A DNA stretch of 64,000 nt from Numida meleagris (Eukaryota; Chordata; Aves; Galliformes; Numididae), in NCBI RefSeq assembly GCF_002078875.1, contig NC_034421.1:15147218-15211217 (forward strand). Reading direction: 5' to 3'. The position numbers and the translations under genes are program-made. Below, piece after piece: positions 1 to 14,349 of the stretch. How positions within the stretch are numbered: the first letter of the stretch is position 1; every line of letters begins with the position of its first letter. The notes below the pieces were generated by a model that did no database searches, was not told where the DNA came from, and saw only the letters and a list, made by a program, of their open reading frames with translations.

Positions 1-3000
1 ACCTGGGGGTCACTGGGCAGGAAAGCAGAATGCCAGAGCAGCCCACGAGGAACCTTCTGACCCTTCTGCTCCATTCCCATCACCTGCAGTGACACAGGCT
101 CTACTACTGCAAATAGATTCCTTCTGTGCATTCATTTACTGCCTTCCTTTCCAGTATTATTATTTTATGTAATTGGCCATGTCAAAAGAGCCCTTACATA
201 ACCACAGTCTCCCCAGGCACATGTCTTGAAACACATGCGTGCCTCCTCTCCCTGTCAGTTGCAATATTTTGCACATGGATGGACTCAACTCTTCTCCAGG
301 AAATACTAAAAATAAAGAGAACACACTGTCAAGTATCAGGGACTCATAGAGCTTGGCATAATAGATTTTCATGTCTCCCATGGTCAGTACCTGTATATTA
401 CAACACAGAGACATGGAGATAACATATGCCACTGGAAAAAGAAAAAAATGCTTTACTTATAGTTACCTTCTCTGCATTCAGGGCAACATCTCTTAAGGGA
501 AAAGCTTTTTTTATTCTTTGTAAATGCACTGATCTGTGCCTAAGCCAGCCATATAGATCAAAGACTTGTACAGAGGCTAGAAACACTTTGGACAAAGCAA
601 TTTTAATCATCTAAGTGATTTCATTGATTTTCCTGGCGTGCTCATGTAGCTAAATGAAACGAAACATTTGCATGACTGCTGCCCAAAATTTTACTGGCTA
701 AAAGCATTGGCACAATAATTTCCTGTGAGATCAGATCTATCATTGGCATAGAGAACTGTATTGACTTGTTCAGCGCTCTGCTTGCACGGATCATTTGCAA
801 GGGGCAAAGTGTCACTGACAGACAAAGCAAGCTGGAGCCTGTTTGGCCTGCGATGGGAAAGCCAAGGAGCACTTTGGCACTGACTCCATGGAAAGACAAT
901 CATGACCTAGATAACTAAGGTTATGGTTAATCCGCAAAGCTAAGAGACATTCCACCTAGTCACTGCAACTTTACTTCACGCTGAGCGATACCTTGCAGTT
1001 TCTTTTTCTCTTCACCTCCTTACTCTGCCACGACTTCCCATGCACCCTAGGTGGGTGTCTCTTCTCACCCCTGCCATCAGCAACTGCTGCTACAGGTATG
1101 TGCTGGGATATGACCACATCCATTAAGCTGGTGGTGGGTGAAAGCCCTCATATATATTTCTGAATGTATGCTGTAGGCAACGAGTTGTTTCCTCCCTTTT
1201 AATTCCAGCATTTCATTTTATGAGACTCATTACAACAGCCTTTTAATGCCTGTGTACACTGCCAGAGTGTTGCCCAGCCTGAAAATCTTCTTAATTTACG
1301 AGATAATGTTAAATTCTTGGAGTTGTGAGACACTGCTGAGCTCAGTCCAGCTAATTATGGTCTTTTGGCATGGAATTTGCTTTACTTTTCTCTTAGGCAA
1401 TGGTCACAGATTGCATTAGGGCTAATGACAGTGACCATGGAGTCACCAGAAAGAGGCCAGTCAGCTTCTGGTCATTTACTTACATGAGTGGCTTTTCCAG
1501 ATCAGCAGTTGAGCTGGCACTGAAGGTCATTGTGCATTGGCACAACAGAAATAAATGCAGGCTCACAGGGGCGGCCCACAGAGCACAGAGCAACAGAGAT
1601 GTGAGGAGATGGCAGCCTGGGTAGGGCTGAGGCTGGCTAGGCCCAGAGAAATGCCATTCTGAGCAGAGATATTTTGTTCGATATTTGGTAAAAATATTTA
1701 ATTGAGGTTAAATTTTGCATGCTAGGAAAGTCACCACGTTTGGGAAAACTGTTGTATTGCTGGTGGAACAGCTCAGCTCATCATGGATGGTGATGGACAG
1801 CCCTGCCACAAGCCTGAGGGGGCTGGTGGCTGGATGCGGCCAGAGACCTCCCTGATGAAGTTACCCCAGCCCAAATGACGGGAAAACACGGGTCTGCATC
1901 CAGCTGTGCCTGTTGTGGGAGCTGGAGACAAGCAGTGCAGCTCCTGGCACTTGCCTTCCTCCTGCTGAGAAACATGTACGGGTTTTTTCTACACCTGCTG
2001 AGATTCCTGGCACTTGTTTCACCCAGAGACACCTCTGCAACGTGTTGGTGGTCTAAGATGAGTGGTAGCTTTAGAAACCTGTTGCTCAGGATACTATAAA
2101 CCTGACAGTTACTTCACTTAACAAATTACACTTTCTGGAGTAAGAGAGCCTCATACTAACCAATCAACAGGCTAAGCACTACTCTAAGCATTTTCTTCTA
2201 CTGCTAGCACTGGGGCAAGACCCTGCATATCATTTTCTCTTACATTTTCCCAAAGTGTATCATATTGTCATGCTAGGTCCCAGTTAAAGCAGAACAAACA
2301 TTGGGCAGGGGGAGGGAAGTACTCCACCATGCACACAAAGCAGAACTCAGCACATCCAAAACTCCACTTCTTTCCCGAGACTCTCCTGAATTCCCACAGG
2401 TCCTCCACATTCCTGCTCCCAAAAGCACAGGACTGTCATAGGAATACATACAATAAGACTGCATATGCTGAAATGGCAGCAGCAGGAAGAATCGTGTAAG
2501 TACTGGAAATGCCTAACCATACATACAGAAAAAGGCATAGATTTGCTCCTATGAGAGAAAGCAGAGCTCACTTGTTTTCAAATAGCAGAGAAGTGAGTTG
2601 ATCTTCTACTTCTTTCTGAGGCAAGGCTATCTTGCATCCCAAACATAAGCTCCCAGCACTGGTCCCAAATCCCTGCCCCTTCTCAAGACTTCCCTGTGCA
2701 GGGCAGTTCCATCAGCATAGCAACATGGAGACAGGAATCCGGCCCTAACACCTCCCTGGCACATGTGGTTGAACATTAGCACAGTCACGCACTGAAGTTC
2801 TCATCCCAAAGAGGACTTCTGTCAGAGGGGAGGCTATCTGACATTCATTCCTTTCTGACTATGCCAAGTTTCTCACAGAAGTTTCTAACCAACTGATAAC
2901 TCTTCTAAAGTGATCTTGCTCTTGTGGGAACTCCTCTATTGAGACTTATAAAGAGCGGATTAAGCTCCACAAACAGCGCTGGTGGAGAGTAGTATTCTTC

Positions 3001-3164
3001 TCATTTCACAGAGAGGAATGGAGTAGAGGCACAGTGCGTCTGGCACAGAGCCTACCAAGCAGTGAGAAATGAGGAGGGGCTTTCAACAACTCCCTGCTTC
3101 TCCTTGCCTCCTGAGTTAACCCATCCACATGCTCAGATGTCAAAATTAGGATTCAGGATCAATA
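1..3164. other. Gene-poor upstream DNA
   Basis: No exon, RNA gene or recognisable repeat was found. Open frames are short (under 100 codons), lack family resemblance and are not linked by convincing splice signals. The composition is ordinary mixed AT/GC vertebrate intergenic DNA. It lies upstream of the GPRC5B promoter island and could hold distal regulatory DNA, but nothing in the sequence pins any down. Confidence 0.6.
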
Positions 3165-4318
3165 TCAGTGTCAGTGGATAAAGGAAGAGCGACTGACGTC
3201 ATCTACATGGACTTGTGCAAAGTTTTTGACACTGTCCCTCATGACATCCCGGTCATCAAACTGGAAAAACATGGATTTGAAGGCTGAAACACTCGCTGGA
3301 TATGGCACTGGCTGGATAGTTGCACTCAGAGTGTTGCGGTCAATGGCTCAGTGTCCAAGTGGAGACTGGTGACAGTGGAATTCCTCAGGGATCGGTGCTG
3401 GGACCGGTGCAATTTAACATCTTTGTAGGTGACATCAACTGTGGGATCGGGAGCACCCTCTGCAAGTTTACAGATGACACCAGGGTGAGTGGTGCAGTTG
3501 ACACTCTAGAGGGAAGGGATGCCACCCAGAGGGACCTGGACAGGCTGGAGAGGTGGGCCCATGCCAACCTCATGATGTTCAACAAGGCCAAGTGCAAGAT
3601 CCTGCATCTGCTTCGGGGCAACCTCAAGCACAGATACAGGTTGGGCAGAGAATGGCTGAGAGCAGCCCTGAGGAGAAGGATTTGGGGATGTCGGTAAATG
3701 GAAGACTTAACATGAGCTGTATCCTGGCTGCATCAAGAGAAGTGTGACCAGCAGGTGGAGGGAGCTGATTCTGCCCCTCTGCTCTGCTCTCATGAGACCC
3801 CACCTGGAGTACTGCGTCCAGTTCTGGAGCCCCCAGCACAAGAAGGACATGGAGATGTTGGAGCAGGTCCAGAGAGGGCACAAAGATGATGAGAGGATGG
3901 AGCACCTCCCCTACAAGGACAGGCTGGGAGAGCTGGGGCTCTTCAGCCTGGAGAAAAGAAGGCTCCGAGGAGACCTTATAGCCCTTCCAGGACCTCAAGG
4001 AGCCTACAGGAAAGCTGGGGAGGGACTTTTTATAAGGGCAGGTAGCAACAGGATGAGGGGAAATGGTTTTTAACTGAAGAGGGAAGATTTAGACTATATA
4101 TTAGGAAGAAATTCTTTATTGTGAGGGTGGTGAGACACTGGCACAGGTTGCCCAGCGAGGCTGTGGATGCCCCCTCCCTGGAAGCACTCAAGGCCAGGCT
4201 GGGTGGGGCTGTGAGCAACCTGGGCTGGAGGGAGGTGTCCCTGCCTACAGCAGGGGGTTGGAACGAGATGGTCTGAAAGGTCCCTTCCAACCCCAACTAT
4301 TCTATGATTCTACGATCT
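3165..4318 (+). mobile_element. CR1 LINE fragment, 5'-truncated
   Basis: This is a decayed chicken-repeat-1 non-LTR retrotransposon in the + orientation. It enters within the reverse transcriptase region, carries the end of ORF2 and then the 3' UTR, and finishes near 4299-4318 with the characteristic CR1 tail, short direct repeats of the ATTCTATG type instead of poly-A. The text just before the tail, a lysine/arginine-poor stretch reading into CAGGGGGTTGGA and GGTCCCTTCCAACCC, is diagnostic of CR1 3' UTRs. Truncation at the 5' end is normal for this family. The left boundary is approximate (within about 30 bases) because the homologous part fades into unrelated sequence. Confidence 0.9.
3190..4073 (+). 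pseudogene. Broken CR1 reverse transcriptase reading frame
   Basis: This is the C-terminal part of the CR1 ORF2 reverse transcriptase. The longest open piece (3320-3697) holds the QGSVLGP motif of the polymerase palm and, at 3467-3478, the catalytic box read as F-T-D-D, where most CR1 copies have F-A-D-D. The reading then jumps frame: homologous sequence continues in a second frame near 3553-3747 and a third at 3744-4073, and an in-frame stop occurs near 3283. The copy therefore has several frameshifts and cannot make an active enzyme. It is an old insertion with no sign of host use. Confidence 0.85.
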
Positions 4319-5347
4319 CCTTGTGCAAACATACAGAAAGGCAATTACATGAGATGTTAATATAAACATGCTTTTATTGCCTGCGTCACACTTGTGGTCA
4401 ACTACAGAAACCAAGTATAAGTCTTCAGAACCACCCATCAGAAGTCTCAGCAGAAGTCAGACGTTGATTTCGGGGCAGGTACTCAGCTCGTCATTGTGAG
4501 AAGCACCACGGGCTCCTCCTGCTGAGGGCAGTGTTGCTCGGTAAGCTTTAAACCTATAACTCAGTGATCAAATTGCACGGTTTGGGAAAGGCCAAATGAG
4601 TCAACTTTGGCCAAAATCTGAGAAACTGCATCCATGAAAAAAAACAGACAGTTTAAGATTTTGCTTTCATGCATCCAGAAATAAAATATTCCCATTGAAT
4701 TTCAGTGTCCCGCTTTTAAGCTGAGGAAAAACTCATTTCTTAGGCATTTTAAAAAGGAACCAACTTTTTAGTTTTCATTAAAGTATCTGACTCACGCCTA
4801 TTTTTTTTTTGTGCATATCAGTACAAAATGTCTCTTCAGAACCAACAGAATATAACCTTTTAGCAAAGAAAGTAACCATCCCCTGTTGCCAGTCATCAGC
4901 TTCCCCCCTTTTGCCACACAAATCCCACTTGCTTACTCAACACTATTGCCAAATTTTGCGGAGGGATCTTTAAATGTGTGCTTGGGTATTTTATTTTAAT
5001 ATCTCTACTTCCCACCTTCCTCTCCTTTCTCGTGTAATCAATACCATTAGATCAAAGCACTGTTGTGAAATCAAAAGCTGGCTGTTTTAGAAGCCCTCCT
5101 CAGCAATTTTTGTCAGCTCCCCGAATTCTGGGAAAGGAAAGCTAGGTCAACTCAACAGGACAGCTTGCTACAGCACAAAGCACCCATCTCTGAGGATAAA
5201 CAAGCTATTTACATGCTTTTTCACTCTTACAGTGTCATGCTCTCCAGCCAAACACAGCACTGTCAGGAGTAAAACAAAGCCACGCTTCATCCTGTTGGCT
5301 GAAGACCTTTATCTTCCGACAATGACAAACAACGGGCAAATGAAAAC
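4319..5347. other. Intergenic DNA after the CR1 copy
   Basis: AT-rich sequence with short homopolymer T and A runs. No exon, promoter or repeat family was recognised. Confidence 0.55.

Positions 5348-5383
<36 letters not shown>
5348..5383. repeat. (AC)n microsatellite
   Basis: An uninterrupted AC dinucleotide run of about 18 units. It is likely length-polymorphic. Confidence 0.97.
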
Positions 5384-5384
<1 letters not shown>

Positions 5385-8300
5385 CCTTAACAAAACAGTG
5401 GTTAAATGCAGATTCTGTTGTTTTGTTTTTCTTGTGTGTTTTTTTGTGTGGTACACAAATCCACTTGCCAGACTAGGGAAGTACAAACGTGTCTGTGCAT
5501 AACTGCGTGCAGCACCTGGACTTGTATTTGCAGTGCAAGTCCAGCTGGTGGCCTCTTGCTCAAAATTAGAAATGGGACTCCTCAGTTTACTAAGGTGTAA
5601 AATGGGAGTTTCAAAACATTTGAAGCTCCATGACACCTAAGGGGCTTGCTAGTCAAGCGCAATACTTCTTGTATAAATATCTTCAAAATCAAGCTATCTT
5701 ACAGTCACTTAAAGATCCTGATCTACCAGCCTGTGGGAGCCCAGCTTCTGCCCTCCCGCAGAATTCGGGGTCCTGCATACCAGCTGCAGTCAGCATGAGT
5801 TCAGCATACACAGACCAACAAATGCCTGGGGTCTGGGGATTCTACAGCAACAGTCTGCACACACACAACTAATGTAAGCCTGTAACTTTCTGCATGTGCA
5901 TTTGGATACCATACTTCAAAGTCACAAAGTTCGTGAAACAAAGCTACTACTATTTGTAAAACTAATTTTGATTTTTCTTCTTGTTCAGTTCCTTCATTTT
6001 CCATCAGTAAGATGGAAAGGGCCTTTTATTGCTCCCTGCTGCAATATAAAACCCAGAGGAGACTAGAAACCAGGAGCATGGACAAATGTGGCCCCTCTGC
6101 AGCCAGGACTGTCAGAAACATCAGATGTTCTCCAAAGCCCCTTTGAACACTGACCAGATTTGCAGCCTCACCCTGAACTCTAACAAAGTAAAATTCCTCT
6201 GTACCATGGAGCACTTGGGAGGACCACCAAATGGCCAAGGGGAGGGGAGGAAAGAAAGAGGCCACGTCCTCACAGCTGTGTTTCATAGGTAGCTTTTCAA
6301 ATCATAATTTGATAAACAACCACACTGGTCTGGCTGTGTCTCGTATCACTGTGAGTGGCTTTCAGAAGATGTCATCTCATTGCAGTGAGCCATCTGCAAG
6401 CAATGCTCCTGGGCACAGGAATGGTGTTTCTCTAAATGTCGCCCTGAAATAACGCAACAGCTCAGCCCACACCACAGCAGAACTGCCCCACCAGTACAGA
6501 CAGATACAGTGCTCCCTGCAGGGAAGCTCCCAGGCACCACGGGGTGAGAGCTGAGCTGGGGATAGGGGAGCTGGGTCCCCTGGGCAGCTCCTGTGTCCCC
6601 CACAGAGCCCCTGGGTGCTAGACCAGCATGGGACCACACATTTCCCGCTCATTCTATGTCCTAGGCAGATACCTAGAGGAAAGGCAACAGGCTCCTCACT
6701 TCTGCTTTTTGATTGCAGCAAACCAGGACCTGCCACGTCTGGGTGGGGACAGAGGATGGACCATGATGTCCTACCTGGGCTGCAGGAGGGAGCACTCTTG
6801 GGCCAGTGCTTGTGAGTTGGAACTGTTGTTCCTCTAAAGAGATCCTGTCAAAGGAACATCTCTGGTCCATGACTACATCTGAGAATGTGACAGCAGTGAC
6901 ATGCTGCACCAAAACAAGGGGGGTGGAAGGACGCCAGTTGTCCAGAGTTTTGAATCAGGTACACCTGAAGTTCTCCCTTGTGGTGTGCTCCCTTGGGAAA
7001 AATAAAAATAATAATAATAAAAAAATACCAGCAACAAACTAATCAAGAAATGTATCTTTCCAAACAAACTCAAAGTCAAACTACCAGCAATCGAATACAC
7101 AGCTCTCTGCAGAGCCTATTTCAAGACTTGGCTGCAAGTCAAGGACGTTCTGAGCTGCAGCCAGTTGTGCCTTTCTGCGTGGCACCCTGGGCAGCCCTGA
7201 GCCCAGCTGCCTCCTCCCCACTCCTCCTGGCAGTTTCTTGACCTCTGTGCTCAAGCTGTTCCTGCTGCTGGGCTGCGCTCCCTGTTTGCTCCCTGCATGT
7301 CTCTCATATCTTCCCTCTGAATGGAGATTGCACTTGATCCAATTTCTGCCTTAAAAAACACAAACGTAGAGAGAAAAACAGAATAATAAAAAAAGGATAC
7401 TGTTCATCATAAAGGGCATCTCTTACACTGTACTGAAGTCTAGTCTTCCTTGCAGAGTGAAATGGGGGTAATTTCTGACATGGGAGCACAGCTATTTGCC
7501 CAGCAGGTGCAGCACCTCCTCCCAAGCTGCACAGCCCAGCTTGCACAGCTCCTCACCAGCACAGGACAGAGCTCCTAAGGCCACCTCCAAAGGGACCATC
7601 CTGCACCCCACAGGTGCTGCTGTAACAGAGCTCCTCTCATCTTTCCTAACAATTTCAGCCAAAAATGCTTTGCCTCTACCATACCAAGTCCAAACCACAG
7701 CTGTGCGTAGAAATCAACCCCAAGAGGTGTGCAACAGTTTCTCATTGTAATGCAGAAATATGGGACCCTGGGAGGGAGCTCTGCTACCTGCAGACCTGAG
7801 TTTTTGAAGGGAGGGACAGGATCAGGATCTGCCCCTCTCACTGCGATGGTCCTGTCACCAGAAAAATCAGAGTTCAGATAAACTTCAGGTGATGAAATCT
7901 GTAACACGACAGCAAGAATTTCCTTCTGACCTTCAGCTCTCCTTGTTGAGATACATCATTGTGTTTTCACAGCTTGAGCAGTCTCTGTTTACTGGATTTG
8001 AGACATGTAATGTTTTAGCCCAAACTCCATTTCCTTCCCTCCAAAGCAGTAAGATCTCCTTATGACTCAGCCTTCAATAAAACACACAGCAAGGACCATT
8101 AAAATGAATGCGCAATGCAGGGATAGAATTCATAGGATACATTTTGGGGGCTCGAGTCCTCATTGTCCTTTATTTATCCTCAAAACCAACATGAACTGGT
8201 GTCATGTTTGGGTGCAAAGTAAATCTACCAGAAATTGAGTGCTTCTAAAGGAAATCTTTCTCCAGCAATGAGGGAATATCTGCAGGTGATAAACAGGGAT

Positions 8301-11300
8301 GGATGGGGCCGAGGAGGTTGCGGGGTGTGCTCCTTGCAGCCTCACAGACACTGCTCCCAAACCATCTCCTGCCCAAACACAGATATCACCAGCTTCAGGG
8401 AAATCATTTACTGAGAAGCGTGGGTGGATCACAGAGAAGGAAGCCAGAGGGATTTCTCTAGCTTTGCATTCAGAAATTTCAAAAGGAGAGCATTTCGGGC
8501 AAAGGCTCATATTCTCAATGAGACGGAAAGGCTGTGGCTGTTCACTGCTGGTGTTAGGGAGCTGGCTCCAGGGTCTGCTCAGCTGCCATCCAGAGGTTTC
8601 CTGCATCTTGACACTGAACGGCCTTGAAGCATTTTACTCTTCTACAAAAGAGCATGAGCAGTGGGTGGAGAAGTAACCCCCAGGGAGGTAAATGGCATTA
8701 TCCTTCCTGTAGCATTATCCTGTCCCCCTCCAGCAGAGGGGGAAACTGAGACTCAGTATCCTCTATTAATCCACCAGACCAGAGTCTCTCCTGAAACGCA
8801 TTTGAAATCAGATCCTAAATTGTCCAAAATGACCATTTTCACCAAATTCTGTGGAGTTTCAGACTTTAATCTCTGTATTTTCTTTTTTTTTTTTGAACCT
8901 GTTGCTTTTGTAAGAGACGCCCAGGCACCCTGACACATCTGACAACAACTGAAGGCTGCACGTGTCCTAGCACAGGAATGAAATGAAGGGAAATAATGTT
9001 CCTATTTCACAAAAACAGGCTGTAACAAGAAATACACAAATAGCCTGTCTGAGCATATGCAGTGCCAGGGGTTGTCTCCAGACATCGTCAGCAAGAAACT
9101 TCGAAGAACAAGAAATCTACTTTTTTAAAGCTGTGCACTAAAAAGCATATGAAAAAAAAAATCCAGAAAAAAAAAAACCTCCTCTTTAAAATTTCAGTGC
9201 AACGCACAGCAGTGAGCTTGAGGGTTAGCTTAGATGTGCTTTCAGGCAGAAATACCCCTGTGTAACACCAAGTGAGCTGAGGACAGTTGCCGTGAAATGT
9301 ATTTGTGGCACAAGCTTCCCTTTCCTAGCAGTAACCCTGAGGAGCACCATCAATACAACTCGATTATACAAAAGAAAAAAACACACATTTTAGAAAGCTA
9401 TACAGACGGGTGCTCTGTTGGAATACATGGTGAAGAAGCAGTTTTGCAGTTCAGCACTTGTTGTCCAGCTTGGCAACTCATTTCTGTGCCTCAAGCAGAA
9501 GAAAATCACAGCTGCAGAGCACTGCTGGGGCATTCCATTAACCTGCTCCCAGGGTCGGGCAGGAGCAGAACCACGTCCTGGTCCCATTCCTAACCATGAG
9601 CTCAGACTCTCGTTTACACAGGTAAAGGTTGTAGCCTAAAGATTGGCAGAATAGGAGCACCCAGTGCCAAGAGAGGTGAGAGGGGCTGGGATGGGGCTAA
9701 AAGAGCTTTCTAGAGCAATTCTTCCCCTTCCCTACAGAGCTACAGAGTCGCTCTGCTGCAAAGGCCTTTTGTGATTCCTGTCCAGCTCTAGGCAATACTG
9801 AGATCTGACCTGTTCTTGAGGTTGTGCTGCATCCATGGACTAACACAATGAAAATCCACAGACAGAACAGCTGCGTGGCTTTGGGCTTTTTGTCTTCCCC
9901 TTGATTATGGGATATGGCTTATTTTCAAACCACTGGTTGCTCTCATTATATTTCTTGGGACTCAAGACACGCTCCACTTTGATGAGTTCTCAGACTCATA
10001 GAATCTCAGTTTCCTTTGCAGTAAAACTCCATGAAACCTGGACATTTTATACAAGAGGAAGACTTCTCAGTTCTCAGTCTAGCTCCATTCACAGAATTAC
10101 TGCTGTTTGCAGTTAGTAAAGCAGGACCACCTCAGCGTGTCATTTCTAAAGGCAGAGCTGCATCCTTCTCTCGTCAGACTGTTGTGGAGCTGCTGGTTGG
10201 CCAGTGGGGGACAGACTTAGTAACAGAAGAGCCTGGGCAGCTCACAGAGAGGGGCTACTGTTCCCCCTTTTGTCAGGATGTAAATGTTATCTCTGTGTGC
10301 TTATACATACAGACAGTCCACAACAAGGGGCAATATTTCTCATGTACCACGCCAATAAAAAGGAAGGCCAGCAAAGCTCCTGAGTGCAGTTTCCTGACCT
10401 CTCCAGAGGAGACATGAAAAAGGAAGACATTATTGGTGCTGTAGTTGAGGCATTAACAAGATTCTTAGCTGCATTCGTGAAAAAAGAAAAAGAAAAAAAA
10501 AAAGAAGAAAAACCCAACACTTTTACATCTCGGTGTAGGTGCAAGACTAGCATATACAAATAAAAGCACTTAGAAATCCACCCCATTTGAAACATAAGCA
10601 TATTCAAGCTGACACAGTCACATCAGCGGATACCTTTAACATTTCAAGGAGAGCAGAGAACCTGAATGCACATTTTACGTGACTGCAACATTTTCTTTGC
10701 AGCAGCCATAGTCAAGGCTTGTGCTTGGAGCACAAACTCCTCCTCTGCACACATTCACATGTCTACTACACAGCTGCTGGTGATGGCCAAGACAGCCTTT
10801 GTGGTGAAAGCTAAGAAAATATTTCCTTAGCCCATGAAGCCATCATGCACGTCATGTAACTTAATGGCTGCACCTTGTTTAACAGCCAAAGGAATAAAAC
10901 AGTTGTTTGAGCGGCTCGATCAGAACCATGGTGAGTGATGTAAAGGAAAAACGAGAACCTGTTCTCTACTCCACGACTGTTTTATTTTATTCCTTTATGT
11001 GAAGCAGCGCAGACACCTCCCTGCAGCCACCATGCTGTCTGCACCATGGCAGTGTGCTGAGGCCCCACGGACGCAGCGCTGCACCGTGTGCAGCAATCCG
11101 GCCCTCCTGTGCTCAGATAATCTCGGAAAGGAGCTCTAAGCTGCCCAGCAGAAATGCCCAGTGTTGGCAAGGGTCTCTAGCTCCCCAGCATACGCAGTTT
11201 CAAGGCAATAAGTTCTCAGGCCAGAAACAAAAAGCCACAAACCCTCTGCCTGATCAGATCTAATTTAACAGAACTGGGGCTTTACCAGAGTAAAAGACTT

Positions 11301-13399
11301 TTAAAAATGGAATTATTTGGCCAGCGTGAGAGGTGTCTGTCTAGCTGGAGCCTCAGTGTGTACTGCACACAACCACAAAACAGAGATGCTCATTTGAAAA
11401 TCTATGGCAGCTTTTCCTTGTGAAGTGAGGACTTGAAGGTGTACAAACCCAGCTACATGTGCCTGGTAAGGCAGAACATCTTGACCTGAATTGTGTATTA
11501 GTTAAATGCTGCTAGTCGCATTAGATCTTAACTTATCAGTGTTTCTCTGCAGCATTTATTCATTACTCGTGTGGTAACTAAATGTGTTGAGAAAACAAGT
11601 TGACTGCATGGCTGCTCTCTTGTCCCGGCACTGAGAACAGTGGCTGCCTCCCCTTACAGCGCACCTTAAGACAGGTGATGGTGTGTGCAGTGCTGGAAAG
11701 GTGTTCCTACCTCCATTTGCTCAGCCCAAGCTGAAAACCGCTGTAATTTGGCTCTGCACATTGGTGTGGCCACCAATACCACGGCCTTTTGCCAGCACTA
11801 TCCATCCTGAGAGCAGTTCTCTTTTGTGCCATGAATACAAGTTCTACTGGATTACGTTTCTCCTTCACGTCTCAGTAATTCTTTCTACCCCACATGTCCA
11901 CGTTCTTCCCATCATCCTTCTCTTGCTTTGTGGCGATTTCAAGACTCTTTCCTTCTTCCATTTCCCCTTCTCCCCTTCTCCTCCCCAACCACATTTGGGG
12001 ACTCAGCCCCACTGAGCAGTCCTGTGCACAGCAAGGAGCAACGTGTGACACCCGCAGCAGTTACAGAGAAACCCTCTTGCAGCAGTCACACAAATCTCGC
12101 AGTCTCCTTGATGCTGCCAACCAATGAGAGCTCCAGGATTTGTATCCTGCCCTGAGAAAAAGCAGGCCAAGTATTAGGCAAACTAATCACGCTGCAGGGA
12201 TTTGTGTAATGACAAGCACCTCTCTGCCCGTGGGTCACAAATGGTGTGAAACAGCCACACAGCACCAGTTGGGGCAAATCCATCCAGCATCTCCTTCTCT
12301 TCAGCTGTGTTCGTTACCAGGGCATCCCAGCACCCAGAAGCAGCCCCACAGCATCTCATCTGGTGATGGAATCACTTGGGGTCTCCTCTGGTGCTGCTGG
12401 AAAGGTGCTGGCTCCAGCTGGGCCACGTGCAGGAGGACCAGTGCACAGCGCAGCCCTGTGTCTGCTGGGGCCTCAATGTGCTCCCACCGTGCGAACATCA
12501 GCAACACAGGCTCAGGGATCACTGTCATCCCTGTGTTCCTACCGCTGGTCTCTTAGTGAAATATTCTGCTTGAAGCACAGGTCTGTGCTGGTAGCAGCCA
12601 CAGAAGCATCCTATCGAGGTTCTGCAGAACCTGCAGGACAACAGCGGTGGTGAAATGCTGTTTGACAGCTCTTCTCCCTGCTCCTGCAGAAAGCACGGCA
12701 CCTTCCTGGCTGTCTGAAGGAGAAGCAGAGAATAGAGGGCAGAAATTCCCTCTACCTCACTCTGGGAAGTAGTTCTGAAATGAAGGCAGCAGACTGTGGC
12801 AGTATGTGTTTGGCCTTTGTTGGTGGCAAGTGCCATCCACACAGGGCTGGAATGAGCTCTCTCTGCTGTCAAGTGCTGCTGAAAGCACTGCTGGCAGAAG
12901 AGAAAATCTGTGGACGTGCAGCATCACACAGGCTCTCCGTGTACATCTTGTCATAAGATGGAAGACAAATATCGAAAACAAGTTTAAAATTGGGAAGTTT
13001 TGAAGCAGGTGTTGTGCAGGAGCTGGGAGCACATGTCAGCGTAGGAGCTCTGCAGTCCCCTCCCCGCCAGCCCCCAGGGCAGGGGGTGCTGAGGGTGCAG
13101 CTGAGTGGGTACCTGACTGCTGGAGGGGCTTTTCTCCTTCATAAAAGTGTATTTTCAGAGCACATCTTCCAAGTTAACTGCCAGAAGGAAGTGATGCAGA
13201 GGGAGCTGTGGTTTAGTCCAGCTACAACACGAAGTCCTCTTTCCTGTGTTTTTGCACTGTGTTTTGTGCACTTTTCCTGTGTTTTGCACTTTGCATTTTC
13301 AGGGCAGCCAATACTACGAAATGCTTCCCCAGGACAGGAATTGGCTTCATTTGCTAACGCTGCGCTGGTGACTGGTTGGGGTGTTACCCCCCCTGCTCT
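5384..13399. other. Gene-poor DNA upstream of GPRC5B
   Basis: Eight kilobases with no supportable gene. Open frames on both strands reach at most about 138 codons (for example 12140-12556) and overlap one another in several frames, as expected by chance in moderately GC-rich DNA. There are A-rich and T-rich simple tracts (about 7005-7025, 8881-8894, 9150-9178, 10480-10505). Promoter-distal regulatory elements are possible but not visible. Confidence 0.55.
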
Positions 13400-14278
13400 G
13401 CCCGCAGAAGGGCAGGGGAGGCCGCTTTCCCCACGCACCAGGGGCGGTGGGAGAGGCGCACGGAAAGGAACAATGACAAAATTTGCATTTGCGGAAAGGC
13501 TCCGTCCATTGCTCCATTGTGAGCGGGCCAAGCCCTCCATCACATGAGTCCTTGTGATCCATCCTCCGGCGGCCCACCTCTCCGTGCCGGCGCGGAGCGC
13601 TCCGGCCGCTGTTTGGCCTCTGCCCATCCCACCGCCCCCGGGGCCGTCCCCGCGTCTCACCGGCAGAGACGTGGCAGGGGGTGCTGCCCCAGACACGGAC
13701 AGCGCCTCAAGTCCAGAATGGGAACTTGAGGAGAAACGTGGAACTGTTCTGCTGCCGCTGTCCTGCCCCGCCGCGGGGTCACGCTGCACGCGGCCGTGCG
13801 GGGCCGTGGGGCCCGCACCCGGCATCGGTGCAGGAGCGAACTGCAGCGCGGCCCTCGCGCAGCACGGAGCGCTCCGCACGTTCCTCTTCCGAACGCGGAG
13901 CTCCGTCCGAGGGCCGGGCGGGGCGCGGGCGCTCGAGGCGGACGCGGGGAACGTCCTCGGCCCATCGCGGCTCGCAGAACCGCGCCGAGGCCCCGCGGCC
14001 GCCGGAGGTGTTCCACCCGCACCGCTCGGAGCACGCGGGGCCGCCGCACGCCCGTGCCTCGCGCTCCCGTCACCGCCCGGCAGCGCAGAGCTGCGGCCGC
14101 GCTACGGCGTGTCCGACCGTGCGAGCCGTGCCCGTGGAGGTGTATACGTGCCGCGCTGCACACTGAGCTCTGCGCGCGGCTGCGTCTGTGAGAGCGTCTG
14201 CGTTACGCGCACACCCGCCGTCTGCGCACCCGGCCCCGGCCGCAGAGGAGCCGGACGCCCCCGGGCCCTGCGGCCGCG

Positions 14279-14322
14279 CCGAGGCGGGGCAGGGCGGGGC
14301 GGTGGGAGGGGGCGGGCGGGCG
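14279..14322 (+). promoter_or_regulatory. GC-box cluster
   Basis: Closely spaced GGGCGG-type boxes (Sp/KLF sites): GGCGGGGC, GGGCGGGG and GGGCGGGCGG within about 45 bases. They lie some 190-230 bases upstream of the likely first 5' splice site, the expected position for core-proximal elements of a TATA-less promoter. Confidence 0.7.
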
Positions 14323-14349
14323 GTCGGAGCGCGGCGGGACGGGCAGCGC

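Noticed and set aside
9990..10020. Words resembling an inverted CR1 tail (ACTCATAGAATCTCAG)
   Set aside because: Too short, and the rest of the CR1 3' end is absent on either strand.
12140..12653. Overlapping open frames of 138 and 135 codons on the + strand
   Set aside because: Overlapping different frames with no recognised family, no start context or splice structure. Likely chance in GC-balanced DNA.
13139..13879. 246-codon open frame on the - strand
   Set aside because: It spans the edge of the CpG island, where stop codons are rare by composition. No family resemblance, and comparable frames exist on the other strand over the same bases.
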